A program made the position numbers and the translations under genes. Below, piece by piece: positions 54,322 through 63,805 of a stretch of DNA of 64,000 bases (positions are counted from its first letter, which is position 1; each line of letters begins with the position of its first letter). The DNA comes from an uncultured Mediterraneibacter sp. (GTDB lineage Bacteria; Bacillota; Clostridia; Lachnospirales; Lachnospiraceae). Below the pieces are notes generated by a model. The model searched no databases and was not told where the DNA came from. It saw only the letters and a program-made list of their open reading frames with translations. Where the stretch lies: assembly GCF_934309415.1 (NCBI RefSeq), contig NZ_CAKRDI010000003.1, positions 62,001 to 126,000 on the forward strand. The letters are read 5' to 3'.

Positions 54322-54350
54322 TTGACAACAGAGAACAGAACCGATATAAT
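54322..54350 (+). promoter_or_regulatory. Consensus promoter of glnA
   Basis: TTGACA (54322-54327), 17-bp spacer, TATAAT (54345-54350): a perfect sigma-A promoter, with predicted start near 54357. Confidence 0.85.
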
Positions 54351-54364
54351 AAGCAAAGAAACAA

Positions 54365-54398
54365 GGGCGTTTCTCCAATAGGTGGAGAACGCCCTTTT
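54365..54398 (+). terminator. Attenuator-like hairpin in the glnA leader
   Basis: GGGCGTTTCTCC / GGAGAACGCCC (11 bp, one bulge) around a 7-nt AATAGGT loop, followed by TTTT. Because the promoter lies just upstream, it is in the glnA leader and not at the end of the previous gene. An ANTAR regulator is encoded downstream of glnA, so antitermination is possible. Confidence 0.65.
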
Positions 54399-54431
54399 GC
54401 TTTATATGAATTGAAAAAAGGAGGCTGTGTT

Positions 54432-55766
54432 ATGCATAATTATACACGAGATGACATCTTCCGGATTGTAGAAGAAGAGGATGTTGCCTTTATCCGTCTG
54501 CAGTTTACGGATATTTTTGGAACGATGAAGAATATGGCAGTAACAGTGGGACAGCTTGAAAAAGCGTTAAATAATAAATGTATGTTTGATGTATCTTCAT
54601 TAGAAGGAGTGACAGATGAGGAAGAATCCGATATGCTTCTGTATCCGGATCTGAGCACATTTGAAATTTTCCCATGGAGACCTCAGCAGGGGAAAGTGGC
54701 AAGATTGATCTGTGATGTTTACCGCAAGGATGGAACACCTTATGAAGGAGATCCAAGATATGTGCTGCGAAAGGCTGTAGCAGAAGCAAAAGAACTGGGA
54801 TATACAATGAATGTCGGACCGGAGTGCGAGTTCTTTTTATTCCATACGGATGATGATGGACTTCCGACAACGATCACACATGAAAAAGGTGGCTACTTTG
54901 ATGTGGGTCCTTTGGATCTTGGAGAAAATGCAAGACGTGACATGATCCTTACACTGGAGGATATGGGATTTGAGATTATTTCTTCCCATCATGAGATTGC
55001 TCCGGCACAGCATGAGATTGATTTTCATTATGATGAAGCAATGGTGACAGCAGACAATCTGATGACTTTTAAAATGGTTGTAAAGACGATTGCAAAACGT
55101 CATGGACTACACGCAACTTTTATGCCGAAGCCAAAGAGTGAGACATTTGGTTCTGGAATGCATATCAATTTATCGCTTTATGATGAAACTGGTGCAAATG
55201 TATTTTACAATGCGGAAGATAAGAATGGACTGAGCAGAGAGGGATATTATTTCATTGGTGGACTGATGAAGCACATGAAGGCAATTACCTGTATTACGAA
55301 TCCTACAGTGAATTCTTATAAACGTTTTGTGCCGGGATATGAAGCACCGGTCTATATGGGATGGTCTGCAAAGACGAGAAGTCCGCTGATCCGTGTGGCA
55401 GCAGACAAAGAGCGGAAATCAAGATTAGAACTGAGGAGTCCGGATGCGACAGCAAATCCATATCTGGCACTTGCAGTTTTACTGAAATCTGGTCTGGATG
55501 GAATTAAGAATCAGATTATGCCGCCGGCTAATATTGACGAAGATATTCAGAAGATGACACAGGAAAAGAGAGATGAACTTCAGGTGAAAGAACTTCCAAG
55601 AAATCTTGGTGCGGCAACAGAAGAACTGGAAAAAGATGATCTGCTGGTGAATGTATTGGGGAAAGCACTGGCGAAGAAGCTGATCACAGCGAACAAGAAA
55701 GAATATCAGGAGTATTGTATGCAGGTGACTGACTGGGAGATCGCCCATTATCTTCACAGACTGTAG
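54432..55766 (+). CDS. glnA: Glutamine synthetase, type I
   Basis: 444 residues from ATG 54432, with AAAGGAGGCTG upstream; the length equals that of GSI-alpha enzymes. Motifs: MFDVSSLEGVTDEEESDM-type beta-grasp segment, EFFLFHTD with metal-binding Glu, HEIAPAQHEID, FGSGMHINLSL, NPTVNSYKRFVPGYEAP and RSPLIRVA. The adenylylation tyrosine region of beta enzymes is absent. Makes glutamine from glutamate and ammonia. Its leader contains an attenuator-like hairpin. Confidence 0.96.
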   Translation: MHNYTRDDIFRIVEEEDVAFIRLQFTDIFGTMKNMAVTVGQLEKALNNKCMFDVSSLEGVTDEEESDMLLYPDLSTFEIFPWRPQQGKVARLICDVYRKDGTPYEGDPRYVLRKAVAEAKELGYTMNVGPECEFFLFHTDDDGLPTTITHEKGGYFDVGPLDLGENARRDMILTLEDMGFEIISSHHEIAPAQHEIDFHYDEAMVTADNLMTFKMVVKTIAKRHGLHATFMPKPKSETFGSGMHINLSLYDETGANVFYNAEDKNGLSREGYYFIGGLMKHMKAITCITNPTVNSYKRFVPGYEAPVYMGWSAKTRSPLIRVAADKERKSRLELRSPDATANPYLALAVLLKSGLDGIKNQIMPPANIDEDIQKMTQEKRDELQVKELPRNLGAATEELEKDDLLVNVLGKALAKKLITANKKEYQEYCMQVTDWEIAHYLHRL

Positions 55767-55945
55767 GGGAAGCCTTACAGTGGTGAGAGAATAGAAGAGA
55801 ATGCCAGGTATTGATGAACAATATAAAATTCCCGGCAAGATGAATGAAGCGGGCAGCGTACTTCATAGAATGAGAAGTATAAGGTCGGGAATGTCCGGCA
55901 GGGTATGTATAGAGGAAAAAAGAGTTCAGCAGGAGGTGAGCAGAT

Positions 55946-56494
55946 ATGAGTAATATTATTGTGGTATTTCCAACCAGAGATAACGCAGTAAACATCCGGA
56001 ATGTACTTGTGCGCGCCGGGATAGAAGTATCTGCTGTCTGCCTGACTGGAGCAAAAGCATTGCAATATGCGGATACATGGAATGAAGGAATCGTAATCTG
56101 TGGATACCGTTTTCAGGATATGCAGTATACGGATCTGAGAGAGTCACTGCCAACATCCTTTGAGATGCTTCTGGTGGCATCTCCGTCAAAATGGACGGAT
56201 GAATTGCCGGATGGAGTTGTGGGGCTTCCATTACCGATTAAAATCTATGATCTGGTCAATACAGTAGAAATGCTGCAGCAAAATCAGGACAGGCGAAGAA
56301 GAAAGCGCAGAGAGACACTGCGAAAGCGCAATGATGAGCAGAAGAAAGTGGTCGATCAGGCGAAAGCGCTTCTGATGGAACGTAATAACATGTCTGAGGA
56401 AGAAGCTCATCGTTATCTGCAGAAAAGCAGCATGGACAGCGGAACCAATATGCTCGAGACTGCACAGATGGTTCTGACGATTATGAATGAATAA
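55946..56494 (+). CDS. ANTAR-domain antitermination regulator
   Basis: 182 residues with CAGGAGGTGAGCAG upstream. The N-terminal ~105 residues have a receiver-like fold (NIIVVFPTRDNAVNIRNVL, GIVICGYRFQDMQYTDL), but the phospho-acceptor Asp position has no Asp, so it is a pseudo-receiver. After a coiled-coil linker rich in Arg and Lys comes the ANTAR domain (KVVDQAKALLMERNNMSEEEAHRYLQ, residues ~130-180). ANTAR proteins bind dual hairpins in leaders of nitrogen-related genes, including glnA in Clostridia. Adjacent to glnA, 179 bp downstream of it. Confidence 0.9.
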   Translation: MSNIIVVFPTRDNAVNIRNVLVRAGIEVSAVCLTGAKALQYADTWNEGIVICGYRFQDMQYTDLRESLPTSFEMLLVASPSKWTDELPDGVVGLPLPIKIYDLVNTVEMLQQNQDRRRRKRRETLRKRNDEQKKVVDQAKALLMERNNMSEEEAHRYLQKSSMDSGTNMLETAQMVLTIMNE

Positions 56495-56637
56495 AATACG
56501 AACAGTAACAACTGTTATATAAAATACAAAATTTCCTGTGTGGATCAGAGCATTTTTAAACAGGTTCTGTTATAATAAAACGTAGAAAAATGTAAAGATG
56601 AAAGGGCCGATAAGAAAAGGCAAATGGGTAGATTGAG

Positions 56638-57468
56638 ATGAAGTTTACAAAGATGCAGGGACTGGGAAATGATTATGTATATGTAAACTGTTTTGAGGAG
56701 AAGATAGATGATCCTTCCGCTCTGGCAGTTACGATCAGTGACCGACATTTTGGTGTTGGATCTGATGGACTGATCATGATCAATCCTTCAGATGTTGCAG
56801 ACTGTGAGATGGAAATGTATAATGCAGACGGATCACGAGGAGAGATGTGTGGAAATGGAATTCGCTGTGTTGGAAAATATGTATATGATTATGGTTTGAC
56901 AGACAAAACAGAAATTTCCGTAGAGACACTTGCGGGAATCAAATATCTGAAGCTTTTTGTTGAAAATGGGAAAGTAGTGAAAGTTACTGTTGATATGGGA
57001 AGTCCGATTCTTACACCGGCAGAGATTCCTGTTGTTGCAGACGGAGAGAGAGCTGTAGATGAGCCAATCCTGGTAGACGGAGAAGAGTACCGTATGACTT
57101 GTGTTTCCATGGGAAATCCGCATGCAATCGTATATGTAGATGACGTACAGGGACTGGAAATTGAAAAGATTGGTCCAAAGTTCGAAAACCATGAAAGATT
57201 TCCAAACCGTGTAAATACAGAATTTGTAAAAGTATTAGACCATCATACTGTTGAGATGCGTGTGTGGGAGAGAGGTTCAGGAGAGACATTAGCCTGTGGA
57301 ACCGGAGCATGTGCCACAGCAGTCGCATGTATTTTAAATGGCCTGACAGAAGATGATGTAACTGTAAAACTTCTCGGAGGAGATCTTCAGATCCAGTGGG
57401 ATAAAGAGAAAAATACAGTATTTATGACTGGTCCTGCAACCGTTGTTTTTGATGGCGTGTGGGAATGA
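56638..57468 (+). CDS. dapF: Diaminopimelate epimerase
   Basis: 276 residues. Catalytic cysteines in GEMCGNGIRC (about residue 73) and LACGTGACATA (about 221), with KMQGLGNDYVY at the start and MGNPHAIVYVDD. Converts LL- to meso-diaminopimelate for lysine and peptidoglycan. A long terminator follows. Confidence 0.96.
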   Translation: MKFTKMQGLGNDYVYVNCFEEKIDDPSALAVTISDRHFGVGSDGLIMINPSDVADCEMEMYNADGSRGEMCGNGIRCVGKYVYDYGLTDKTEISVETLAGIKYLKLFVENGKVVKVTVDMGSPILTPAEIPVVADGERAVDEPILVDGEEYRMTCVSMGNPHAIVYVDDVQGLEIEKIGPKFENHERFPNRVNTEFVKVLDHHTVEMRVWERGSGETLACGTGACATAVACILNGLTEDDVTVKLLGGDLQIQWDKEKNTVFMTGPATVVFDGVWE

Positions 57469-57571
57469 GAATGCGTCAATAGTTTACATTCAGAGCTGTT
57501 TGAAAATGGAGAACAGTAAAAAGAACGGAAAATATAGAAATATAAGTTTCAGACAAAAAAGTTCGAATTTA

Positions 57572-57656
57572 AAGCGTGTGAAAAATTTCTTATGAGATAT
57601 TTGCTGGATTTACGGAGGAGGTCTTATAGAAAAATTTTTTACACGTTTTTTTTATC
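57572..57656 (+). terminator. Long terminator after dapF
   Basis: A ~22-bp stem, with CGTGTGAAAAATTT near the base pairing with AAATTTTTTACACG, large loop and eight T. Confidence 0.8.
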
Positions 57657-57667
57657 CGGAAAACAAA

Positions 57668-57692
57668 AAAGACTGAAGAAAAACTTCAGTCT
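57668..57692 (-). terminator. Terminator after tRNA-Pro/tRNA-Gln
   Basis: Minus strand GACTGAAG-TTTTT-CTTCAGTC followed by TTTTTTG. Confidence 0.8.
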
Positions 57693-57698
57693 CTTAAG

Positions 57699-57772
<74 letters not shown>

Positions 57773-57806
57773 ATAAAATAGGGAACTTGCATAAGCAAAT
57801 TCCCAG

Positions 57807-57878
57807 CTACGGAAAAGGGACTTGAACCCCTACTAACAGAGTCAGAGTCTGCTGTGCTGCCAATTACACCATTCCGCA
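57807..57878 (-). tRNA. tRNA-Gln (anticodon CTG)
   Basis: Minus strand TGCGGAA acceptor, GGTGTAATTGGCAGCAC D arm, anticodon loop CTCTGAC within a CAGA / TCTG stem, T arm GGGGTTCAAGTCCC, closing TTCCGTA plus G. Probably co-transcribed with tRNA-Pro, 34 nt upstream of it. Confidence 0.9.
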
Positions 57879-58038
57879 TCATCTTGTTTATTTGTTTCTG
57901 TCTTGCTTGACTCAACAATAGTTATTATAACAGGATATTCAAAAAAAGCAACCCCTTTTTTAAAAAAATTACGTTAGAATTTTTTTAAAAAAAATGCGAA
58001 TTATCAGACAATAATACATACTGTAATTTACAGGATAT

Positions 58039-58181
58039 ATAACTGCTTACAGGTTACCTGCAAACAATAACGCATCTCACCATTTAGAATCGTCTGCGAC
58101 GATGGGCGAGATGCATTCAGGCTAAAGTGTGCATCCTCCATGCCAATCAGTGGAGTGATTGATATGGGAGTGAACAGTAAC
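58039..58181 (+). mobile_element. 143-bp repeat element, copy 6 (R1, mutated)
   Basis: Exactly 143 bp, from ATAACTG to CAGTAAC. Changes come in pairs: GCATCTCACC with GGGCGAGATGC, and ATCGTC with GACGAT, keeping the second hairpin folded. No duplication is recognisable (CAGGATAT against AGTTATGC), suggesting an older copy. Confidence 0.82.
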
Positions 58182-58221
58182 AGTTATGCAATTAATATAA
58201 TGAAAATTAATAAACTCCACC

Positions 58222-58250
58222 TTGTCCGTATAAGGGGATTTGATTATAAT
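58222..58250 (+). promoter_or_regulatory. Promoter of the hybrid histidine kinase
   Basis: TTGTCC, 17-bp spacer, TATAAT (58245-58250), 43 bp before the start codon. Confidence 0.65.
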
Positions 58251-58292
58251 ATGAACAGATACATAAAAACTGAAAGATAGCAGGAAAAAGAA

Positions 58293-60359
58293 ATGGAACA
58301 AAAGATGGAGAAGATAATAGACCGGAAAAGAATGAGGATGAGAATCGTTCTGGTTTTTCTTATTACATTTTTAATTGCAGCTGTCGGAATGCTTCTTCTG
58401 AACAAAAATCAGGAGAAGCAGGAAAAACTGAAAGCTGCTTATACAGCTGAATCAACAGTCAGTCAGGTGGAGACAAGATTGAACCGGTATCTGGCAGAGT
58501 CAGAATTACTGAAACAAATTGTCGAGAATGGTTATAAGATTGACCAGGAAGAGTTCAGTACATTATCTGGGATGATGCAGGATGAAAATGGAGTGATCGA
58601 AGCAATTGAGATGGCAGAAGGGGGGACTGTCACGCAGGTTTATCCGCTGGAAGGAAATGAAGAAGCACTGGGCCTGAATATGCTGGAGAATCCTGAAAGA
58701 AAACAGGAAGCACGTCTGGCAAAGCGGAGCGGACAGTATACCATTGCAGGTCCATTTGAACTTGTACAGGGAGGTGCAGGAGTCTTACTGTTTGATCCGG
58801 TTTATATGAATGAGGATAAGAAAGAATTCTGGGGATTCACACTTCTTGTTATTAACTGGGAAAAATTCCTTAAAGAGATCGAACTCGATAAACTGGAAGA
58901 TGCAGGATATCATTATCAAATCTGGAAAAAGAGTCCTGCGACTGATGAAAAAGTTGTGATTGCCCAATGCGAGAGTGAGGATCTGAAAGATCCGCTGGAA
59001 GTGGCATGCGCTGTACCGAATGACACCTGGTATTTTGAGATTGTTCCAGCTGAAGGATGGATTACAGCAGTTCAGAAAATCTTTGATTCGATCATTGTGT
59101 TAGCTTTGTCTATTCTGATGACAGCAGGATTCTGGCAATTTGAGGTGAAAGAGTACAGAGATGCTGTGCATGCTCAGGAAATTGAAAAATCTGCAAAAGC
59201 AGCAAGGGCAGCGAATGAGGCAAAGACACGATTCCTGTTTAATATGAGTCATGACATTCGGACACCGATGAATGCCATTATTGGATTTTCGGATCTTCTG
59301 GAGAAACATATAGATGAAAAGGAAAAAGCCATTGATTATATAGGAAAGATAAAATCTTCCAGTGCATTTCTGCTGTCGCTGATCAATTATGTCCTCGAAA
59401 TGGCGAGAATTGAAAGCGGAAAAGCAACATTGAAGATGGAGATGGAGTCGCCTAAAGAATTGATGGATTCACTTCTGAACGTGTTTGAACCTTCTATTCA
59501 GGAGAAAGAACTAAATTATCGTTGTATTTCTGATATTCAGCATGAATATGTGATAGGGGACAAGACAAAAGTCAGAGAAATCTTTCTGAATGTAATCAGT
59601 AATTCAATCAAATATACTCCTTCTGGTGGAAGTGTGACCGTAACTGTAACAGAAACTCCATCTGCAAGAGATGGATATGCAGATTTCACTGTGGTTGTTG
59701 AAGATACCGGAATTGGAATGAGTGAGGAGTATCTGCCTCATATTTTTGAAGAATTTACCAGAGAACATACAACTACAGAAAGTAAGATTGTGGGAGCAGG
59801 CCTTGGACTTCCAATTGTGAAATCGCTTGTAGATCTTATGGATGGAAAAATCAAAGTAGAAAGTAAAATAGGAAAAGGCACAAAGACAACCATAGAATTA
59901 TCATTCCCGATAGCAACAGAGGAAGAAATTCAACAGGGAACTGAGAAAAAAAGAGAAGAAATCATTGAAAATCTGCATGGGAAAAGGATTCTGCTTGCAG
60001 AAGACAATGACCTGAATGCAGAAATTGCGATGACAATTCTGCAGGAAAATGGTTTTGATGTGAACCGTGTGGAAGATGGCATTATGTGTGTGGCTGAACT
60101 GCAGAAGAAGTCTGCAAAGTATTATGATTTGATTCTGATGGACATTCAGATGCCCAATATGGACGGATATCAGGCGGCGGAAGTAATAAGAAATCTGAAA
60201 AATGAGCGTGCGGATATTCCAATTGTAGCAATGACTGCAAATGCCTTCGAGGAAGACAGGAAGAAAGCATTTGCAGCAGGAATGAATGGGCATATTGCCA
60301 AGCCGATCGATGTGAATGTGTTGTTCAGTACGTTGGAAAACGTGCTGATGGGCAGTTAA
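58293..60359 (+). CDS. Hybrid sensor histidine kinase / response regulator
   Basis: 688 residues. Membrane helix 1 at ~16-37, an extracellular CHASE-like sensor domain (~55-250, VTQVYPLEGNEEALGLNML), helix 2 at ~263-283, HisKA with His320 in NMSHDIRTPMNAI, HATPase_c (~425-535: N box NVISNSIKYTP, DTGIGMS, GAGLGLPIV) and a C-terminal receiver (~564-685) with Asp617 in ILMDIQMPNMDG and Lys in AKPID. No HPt domain or DNA-binding output is fused, so a separate phosphotransfer partner is needed. The CHASE ligand is unknown. Confidence 0.92.
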   Translation: MEQKMEKIIDRKRMRMRIVLVFLITFLIAAVGMLLLNKNQEKQEKLKAAYTAESTVSQVETRLNRYLAESELLKQIVENGYKIDQEEFSTLSGMMQDENGVIEAIEMAEGGTVTQVYPLEGNEEALGLNMLENPERKQEARLAKRSGQYTIAGPFELVQGGAGVLLFDPVYMNEDKKEFWGFTLLVINWEKFLKEIELDKLEDAGYHYQIWKKSPATDEKVVIAQCESEDLKDPLEVACAVPNDTWYFEIVPAEGWITAVQKIFDSIIVLALSILMTAGFWQFEVKEYRDAVHAQEIEKSAKAARAANEAKTRFLFNMSHDIRTPMNAIIGFSDLLEKHIDEKEKAIDYIGKIKSSSAFLLSLINYVLEMARIESGKATLKMEMESPKELMDSLLNVFEPSIQEKELNYRCISDIQHEYVIGDKTKVREIFLNVISNSIKYTPSGGSVTVTVTETPSARDGYADFTVVVEDTGIGMSEEYLPHIFEEFTREHTTTESKIVGAGLGLPIVKSLVDLMDGKIKVESKIGKGTKTTIELSFPIATEEEIQQGTEKKREEIIENLHGKRILLAEDNDLNAEIAMTILQENGFDVNRVEDGIMCVAELQKKSAKYYDLILMDIQMPNMDGYQAAEVIRNLKNERADIPIVAMTANAFEEDRKKAFAAGMNGHIAKPIDVNVLFSTLENVLMGS

Positions 60360-60421
60360 CATAATCATATTCCAAAATCTATCTTTTTCTAATTTTCAAG
60401 CTTTTATATTCAAGTATTCAT

Positions 60422-60727
60422 TTATAAGAAAAATTCAGCGATAAATACAATGGCACAGCACAGGACTGCTACAGGCAGCAGTCCTGCACCGAACCATGCG
60501 GCTACAATGCCGACGATCAGTGCCAATGCTCCAGAGGCTGGAGACTGAGTAGCATGTAAAATGGCCGGAAAGGTCATTACGGCAAGTGTGACGTAAGGCA
60601 CGTAGTACAGGAAAGACTGAAGAAACTGATTCTTCAGAGGTTTTCTTATCAGAGTCAGCGGTAATACTCGAATCAGGTAGGAGACACCGCCCATGATCAG
60701 AATGTAAATATAAATATTATGTGTCAT
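60422..60727 (-). CDS. azlD: AzlD-family branched-chain amino acid export subunit
   Basis: 101 residues, four hydrophobic helices. YLIRVLPLTLIRKPLKN at the N-terminus and FLYYVPYVTLAVMTFPAIL are typical. Partner of AzlC upstream, 21 nt away. Confidence 0.88.
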   Translation of the reverse strand: MTHNIYIYILIMGGVSYLIRVLPLTLIRKPLKNQFLQSFLYYVPYVTLAVMTFPAILHATQSPASGALALIVGIVAAWFGAGLLPVAVLCCAIVFIAEFFL

Positions 60728-60748
60728 AATTTTTTCTCTTTTCTATTT

Positions 60749-61480
60749 TTAGTTCTGTTGTTTACTGGCAGTGCCTTTTACTGGTACAGGGAACAGAATT
60801 GCTGCTCCGGCAGAGAGTACTACTGTAAGAATAATGGTTCTCGTACCGTCTGACAGGGAAGAAATCCATGGCAGGCAGGTGGCTGCAAAGCTGGAAGTAA
60901 ATGCAAGAATAATCAGTACACCAACAACTTTATTCTGTTTTGCAGGAGGAATGATAACAGCAAGGAACATTCCAAAAAGCGCAACGCTCAATGCACTGAC
61001 CATACGTGCCGGCATGATATTTCCGGCAATGACTCCGAGTGCAGTTCCCACAGCCCATCCTGGAAGAGGAGCAATTACGGAACCATAGGTATAATAAGGA
61101 TTCAGGATTCCAGGCTGACTGATTGCAATTCCGAACAGTTCGTCTGTAATATCATAGCTCATCAGAAGACGGTGTCCGAGAGAAAGATGTGGATTCAGAC
61201 GCTGGCTCATGGCACAGCTCATCAACAGATAGCGTGCATTTGTAATCAACGTGACGATTGCAATTTCCAGATAAGGGGAATTTGCTGCGATTACGGTAAG
61301 TCCGGCGTATTCACCTGCAGATGCGTTGTTTAACAGACTCATAAGGAATCCCTGAAATGCATTCAGTCCAACATTTCTTGCAGCAATGCCGAGAGAAAAA
61401 GAGACTGCGAGATATCCAAGTCCGATTGGAATTCCATCGCGGAAACCACGGCGGAATGCCTGAAGATTTGTTTGATTCAT
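60749..61480 (-). CDS. azlC: AzlC-family branched-chain amino acid exporter
   Basis: 243 residues with several membrane helices. FRRGFRDGIPIGLGYLAVSFSLG and NASAGEYAGLTVIAA match AzlC, which with AzlD exports branched-chain amino acids or analogues. No Lrp-type regulator gene is adjacent. Confidence 0.9.
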   Translation of the reverse strand: MNQTNLQAFRRGFRDGIPIGLGYLAVSFSLGIAARNVGLNAFQGFLMSLLNNASAGEYAGLTVIAANSPYLEIAIVTLITNARYLLMSCAMSQRLNPHLSLGHRLLMSYDITDELFGIAISQPGILNPYYTYGSVIAPLPGWAVGTALGVIAGNIMPARMVSALSVALFGMFLAVIIPPAKQNKVVGVLIILAFTSSFAATCLPWISSLSDGTRTIILTVVLSAGAAILFPVPVKGTASKQQN

Positions 61481-61560
61481 AATAGACCACCTTAGTTTTT
61501 TATCTTATTGTATCAATTTTTTTCTCATAAGTAAAATAAATGATTAGAATAAAAAAATTA

Positions 61561-61582
61561 GCCCGGTATTGCGCCGGGCTAT
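61561..61582 (-). terminator. GC-rich hairpin with T-run on the minus strand
   Basis: AGCCCGG / CCGGGCT with a 7-nt loop; on the minus strand it is followed by AATTTTTTTATT. No gene ends here. It lies ~75 bp upstream of azlC on the same strand, so it could be an azlCD leader attenuator or the end of a short RNA beginning near a TATAAT at 61761-61756 (poor -35). Confidence 0.5.
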
Positions 61583-62083
61583 AATCTATATAAACTATTC
61601 GTTATTTTTAGACGAAGTCCGGCAATCATAAAAGGCTTCTAATACAATCACCGTCTTCTATTATTTATGATACGGATGTTACAGAATCAAGTATTGTATG
61701 ATCAGTAACATGAATGTTTGCTTTTGCAATTCATTTGTATCAACTTGATGATGTTATTATAAAAAAGAATTGTGAACGTCTGGTGTCATGAATGGAAAAG
61801 AAATATTAAATTTATAAAGAGATTATAATCTGGAAAGAAAAATACAGTTCTAACCATGAATTGTGCGAATGATAGTTCGGCTATCATTGGTGCTGGAAAT
61901 TTTTTGTGGCGCATGATATTATAAAAAGGCAAAGCATCTTATCTATAACGGGTTTCGGATGGTGATATACTGATAAGGTGTGAAGATGTTGATATCAGGA
62001 CTACATAGAAAAACATGTAAGATTTACTGAAAGTTGAGGAAAAAAACACAACTATTTAAATAATGTGAAGAGAGGTAATAAAA
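61583..62083. other. Intergenic region before the dipeptidase gene
   Basis: About 500 bp without a supported gene. It has an AATGATAG-TTCGG-CTATCATT hairpin (61868-61888) and a GTTAC...GTAAC inverted pair (61678-61709), and must contain the promoter for the gene at 62084. Confidence 0.5.
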
Positions 62084-63442
62084 ATGAGCATTAAAGAACA
62101 AATTCACGAATCGACAGAAGAAATGTTAGACAATATGGGAAGACTGGTTGCAATCGATTCCCAGCTTGGAACACCGGCAGAGGGGATGCCGTTCGGGGAA
62201 GGACCGGCCAAGGTACTTCACGAAGCACTTAAGATTGCAGAAGAACTGGGATTCAAAACAGTGAACCTGGACAATTACTGCGGTTACGCAGAGATGGGTG
62301 AGGGCGAGGAAATCGTTGGAATTGCCGGACATCTTGATATCGTGCCGGCAGGCGGAGACTGGACTTATGATCCGTTCAAACTCACAAGAGAAGGAGATTA
62401 TGTCTATGGCCGCGGAACGACAGACGATAAAGGTCCTGTACTGGAAGCTCTCTATGCGATGAAGCTGCTCCGTGATTCAGGTGTGAAACTGAATAAAAGA
62501 GTTCGTCTCATCATGGGATGTAATGAAGAGACTGGTTCTAAGTGTATGGAGCATTACAATAAAGTTGCAGAAGAGTTATCCTGCGGATTTACTCCGGATG
62601 CTAATTATCCATGCATTCACGGAGAAAAGGGAATGCTGACAATGATGGCATATTCCAAGAATACAAAGATCATCGCCATCAATGGAGGATTTGTATCAAA
62701 TGCAGTATGCGACGCATGTACAGCAGTAGTACCTGCAGAAGAAGGACTTAAGGATAAATTAGAGGCAGCTTTTGCAGAAACAAAACTTCAGGAATATAAA
62801 CTGACAGAAGAGAATGGGCAGATCAATATCTATGCAAAAGGAGTATCTGCGCATGCAAGTACACCAACACTTGGAGTCAATGCAGCAGGCGTGATTTTCG
62901 AGTGCCTTGCAAAAGCAGGATTTGAGGATGATTTTGTAAAATTCTATAACTCACATATCGGCACAGCATGTGATGGTTCTGGAATCGGTCTGAAGTGTGA
63001 GGACGAGTTCGGTGAACTTACTTTCTGTAATGGAATCGTCAAGACAGAAGAGGGTGAGATCTCTTGTACAATCGATATCAGATTCCCGGTAACTTACCAG
63101 GTAGAAGATATGCTTAAGATGTGTGAAGGACATCTGGAAGATGAGAATGGCCGTATTGAGATTCGTACAACAACAAGTCCGTTATTCTTCCCAAGAGAAT
63201 CTTCACTTGTAGAGGCACTCTACAAGGCATACACAGATGTGACAGGAGATACAGAGAACAAACCGATGGTAATTGGTGGTGGAACTTATGCGAAATCACT
63301 GAAAAATATTATCGCATTCGGACCGGAAAAGCCAGGCGAGGATTATCGTATCCACGGCGCGGATGAGTTTACACTTGTGTCAGAAATGGAAGAGGCGGTG
63401 CTGATCTATATGGAGGCAATTAAGAATCTGCTTGAGATTTAA
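62084..63442 (+). CDS. pepV: M20 family dipeptidase, PepV-like
   Basis: 452 residues. Zinc ligands: His in GHLDIVPAGGDW (about residue 84), Asp in RGTTDDKGP (about 115), the Glu pair in GCNEETGSKC (about 149), and His in KGVSAHASTP and the C-terminal HGADEF. DKGPVLEALYAMKLL is typical of PepV, a cytosolic zinc dipeptidase. AGAGAGGTAATAAAA site. Confidence 0.93.
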   Translation: MSIKEQIHESTEEMLDNMGRLVAIDSQLGTPAEGMPFGEGPAKVLHEALKIAEELGFKTVNLDNYCGYAEMGEGEEIVGIAGHLDIVPAGGDWTYDPFKLTREGDYVYGRGTTDDKGPVLEALYAMKLLRDSGVKLNKRVRLIMGCNEETGSKCMEHYNKVAEELSCGFTPDANYPCIHGEKGMLTMMAYSKNTKIIAINGGFVSNAVCDACTAVVPAEEGLKDKLEAAFAETKLQEYKLTEENGQINIYAKGVSAHASTPTLGVNAAGVIFECLAKAGFEDDFVKFYNSHIGTACDGSGIGLKCEDEFGELTFCNGIVKTEEGEISCTIDIRFPVTYQVEDMLKMCEGHLEDENGRIEIRTTTSPLFFPRESSLVEALYKAYTDVTGDTENKPMVIGGGTYAKSLKNIIAFGPEKPGEDYRIHGADEFTLVSEMEEAVLIYMEAIKNLLEI

Positions 63443-63545
63443 GATATTAACTTTTGGGCTATATAGAAAAAGAGAATCAATGGAGCAGGGAGAAAGTAAT
63501 TAAGAAGTTACTTGTATTTTAACGATTATTGTGTAAAGTGGTGCA

Positions 63546-63551
63546 TATAAT
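63546..63551 (+). promoter_or_regulatory. -10 box of the fluoride-riboswitch transcript
   Basis: TATAAT preceded by TGCA, with no good -35; predicted start near 63558, followed by a small hairpin and then the aptamer. Confidence 0.5.
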
Positions 63552-63592
63552 ACAAGAAAGTATTGAAATTCTTTCAATATTGATGTAACATA

Positions 63593-63695
63593 CCTCTCAG
63601 GGAATGAAGTTCTCCCTAAGTAGAAAATACTTGAACCGCTTATAAAGCTGATGACTTCTGCGAGAAAATCAACGCAGAAAGTGTCAGCTTTTTTT
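63593..63695 (+). promoter_or_regulatory. Fluoride riboswitch (crcB motif) with intrinsic terminator
   Basis: The aptamer spans about 63593-63664: AGGGAATGAAGTTCTCCC, a variable hairpin, GAACCGC and AAGCTGATGACTTCTGC, matching the conserved fluoride-aptamer core (GGNNAUG, UUCNCC, AACCGC, GCUGAUGRCUUCUGC). Bases 63645-63662 can instead pair with 63673-63690 to make a terminator followed by a T-run (63689-63695). The terminator takes over the 3' part of the aptamer, so fluoride binding should allow readthrough into the antiporter gene. Confidence 0.9.
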
Positions 63696-63805
63696 GTGTC
63701 AGAAAATTTTATGGAATTTAGGGAAAAAGCTGTGGTATCAGTATTTCCCGAAAGGCACTTTCTGTGAGGAGACATTTTCTGTATTTATGAAGGAGGAAAG
63801 GAATT

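Noticed and set aside
54351..54431. T-box or known riboswitch before glnA
   Set aside because: The leader is too short and lacks conserved aptamer sequences; it shows only one terminator-like hairpin.
61678..61709. Another solo R1 module
   Set aside because: Only the outer GTTAC/GTAAC match; the CTGTTT and GAACAG parts are missing.
61583..61761. 6S-like or other known small RNA on the minus strand
   Set aside because: A terminator and a -10 exist, but the -35 is poor and no long-hairpin or known fold is evident.
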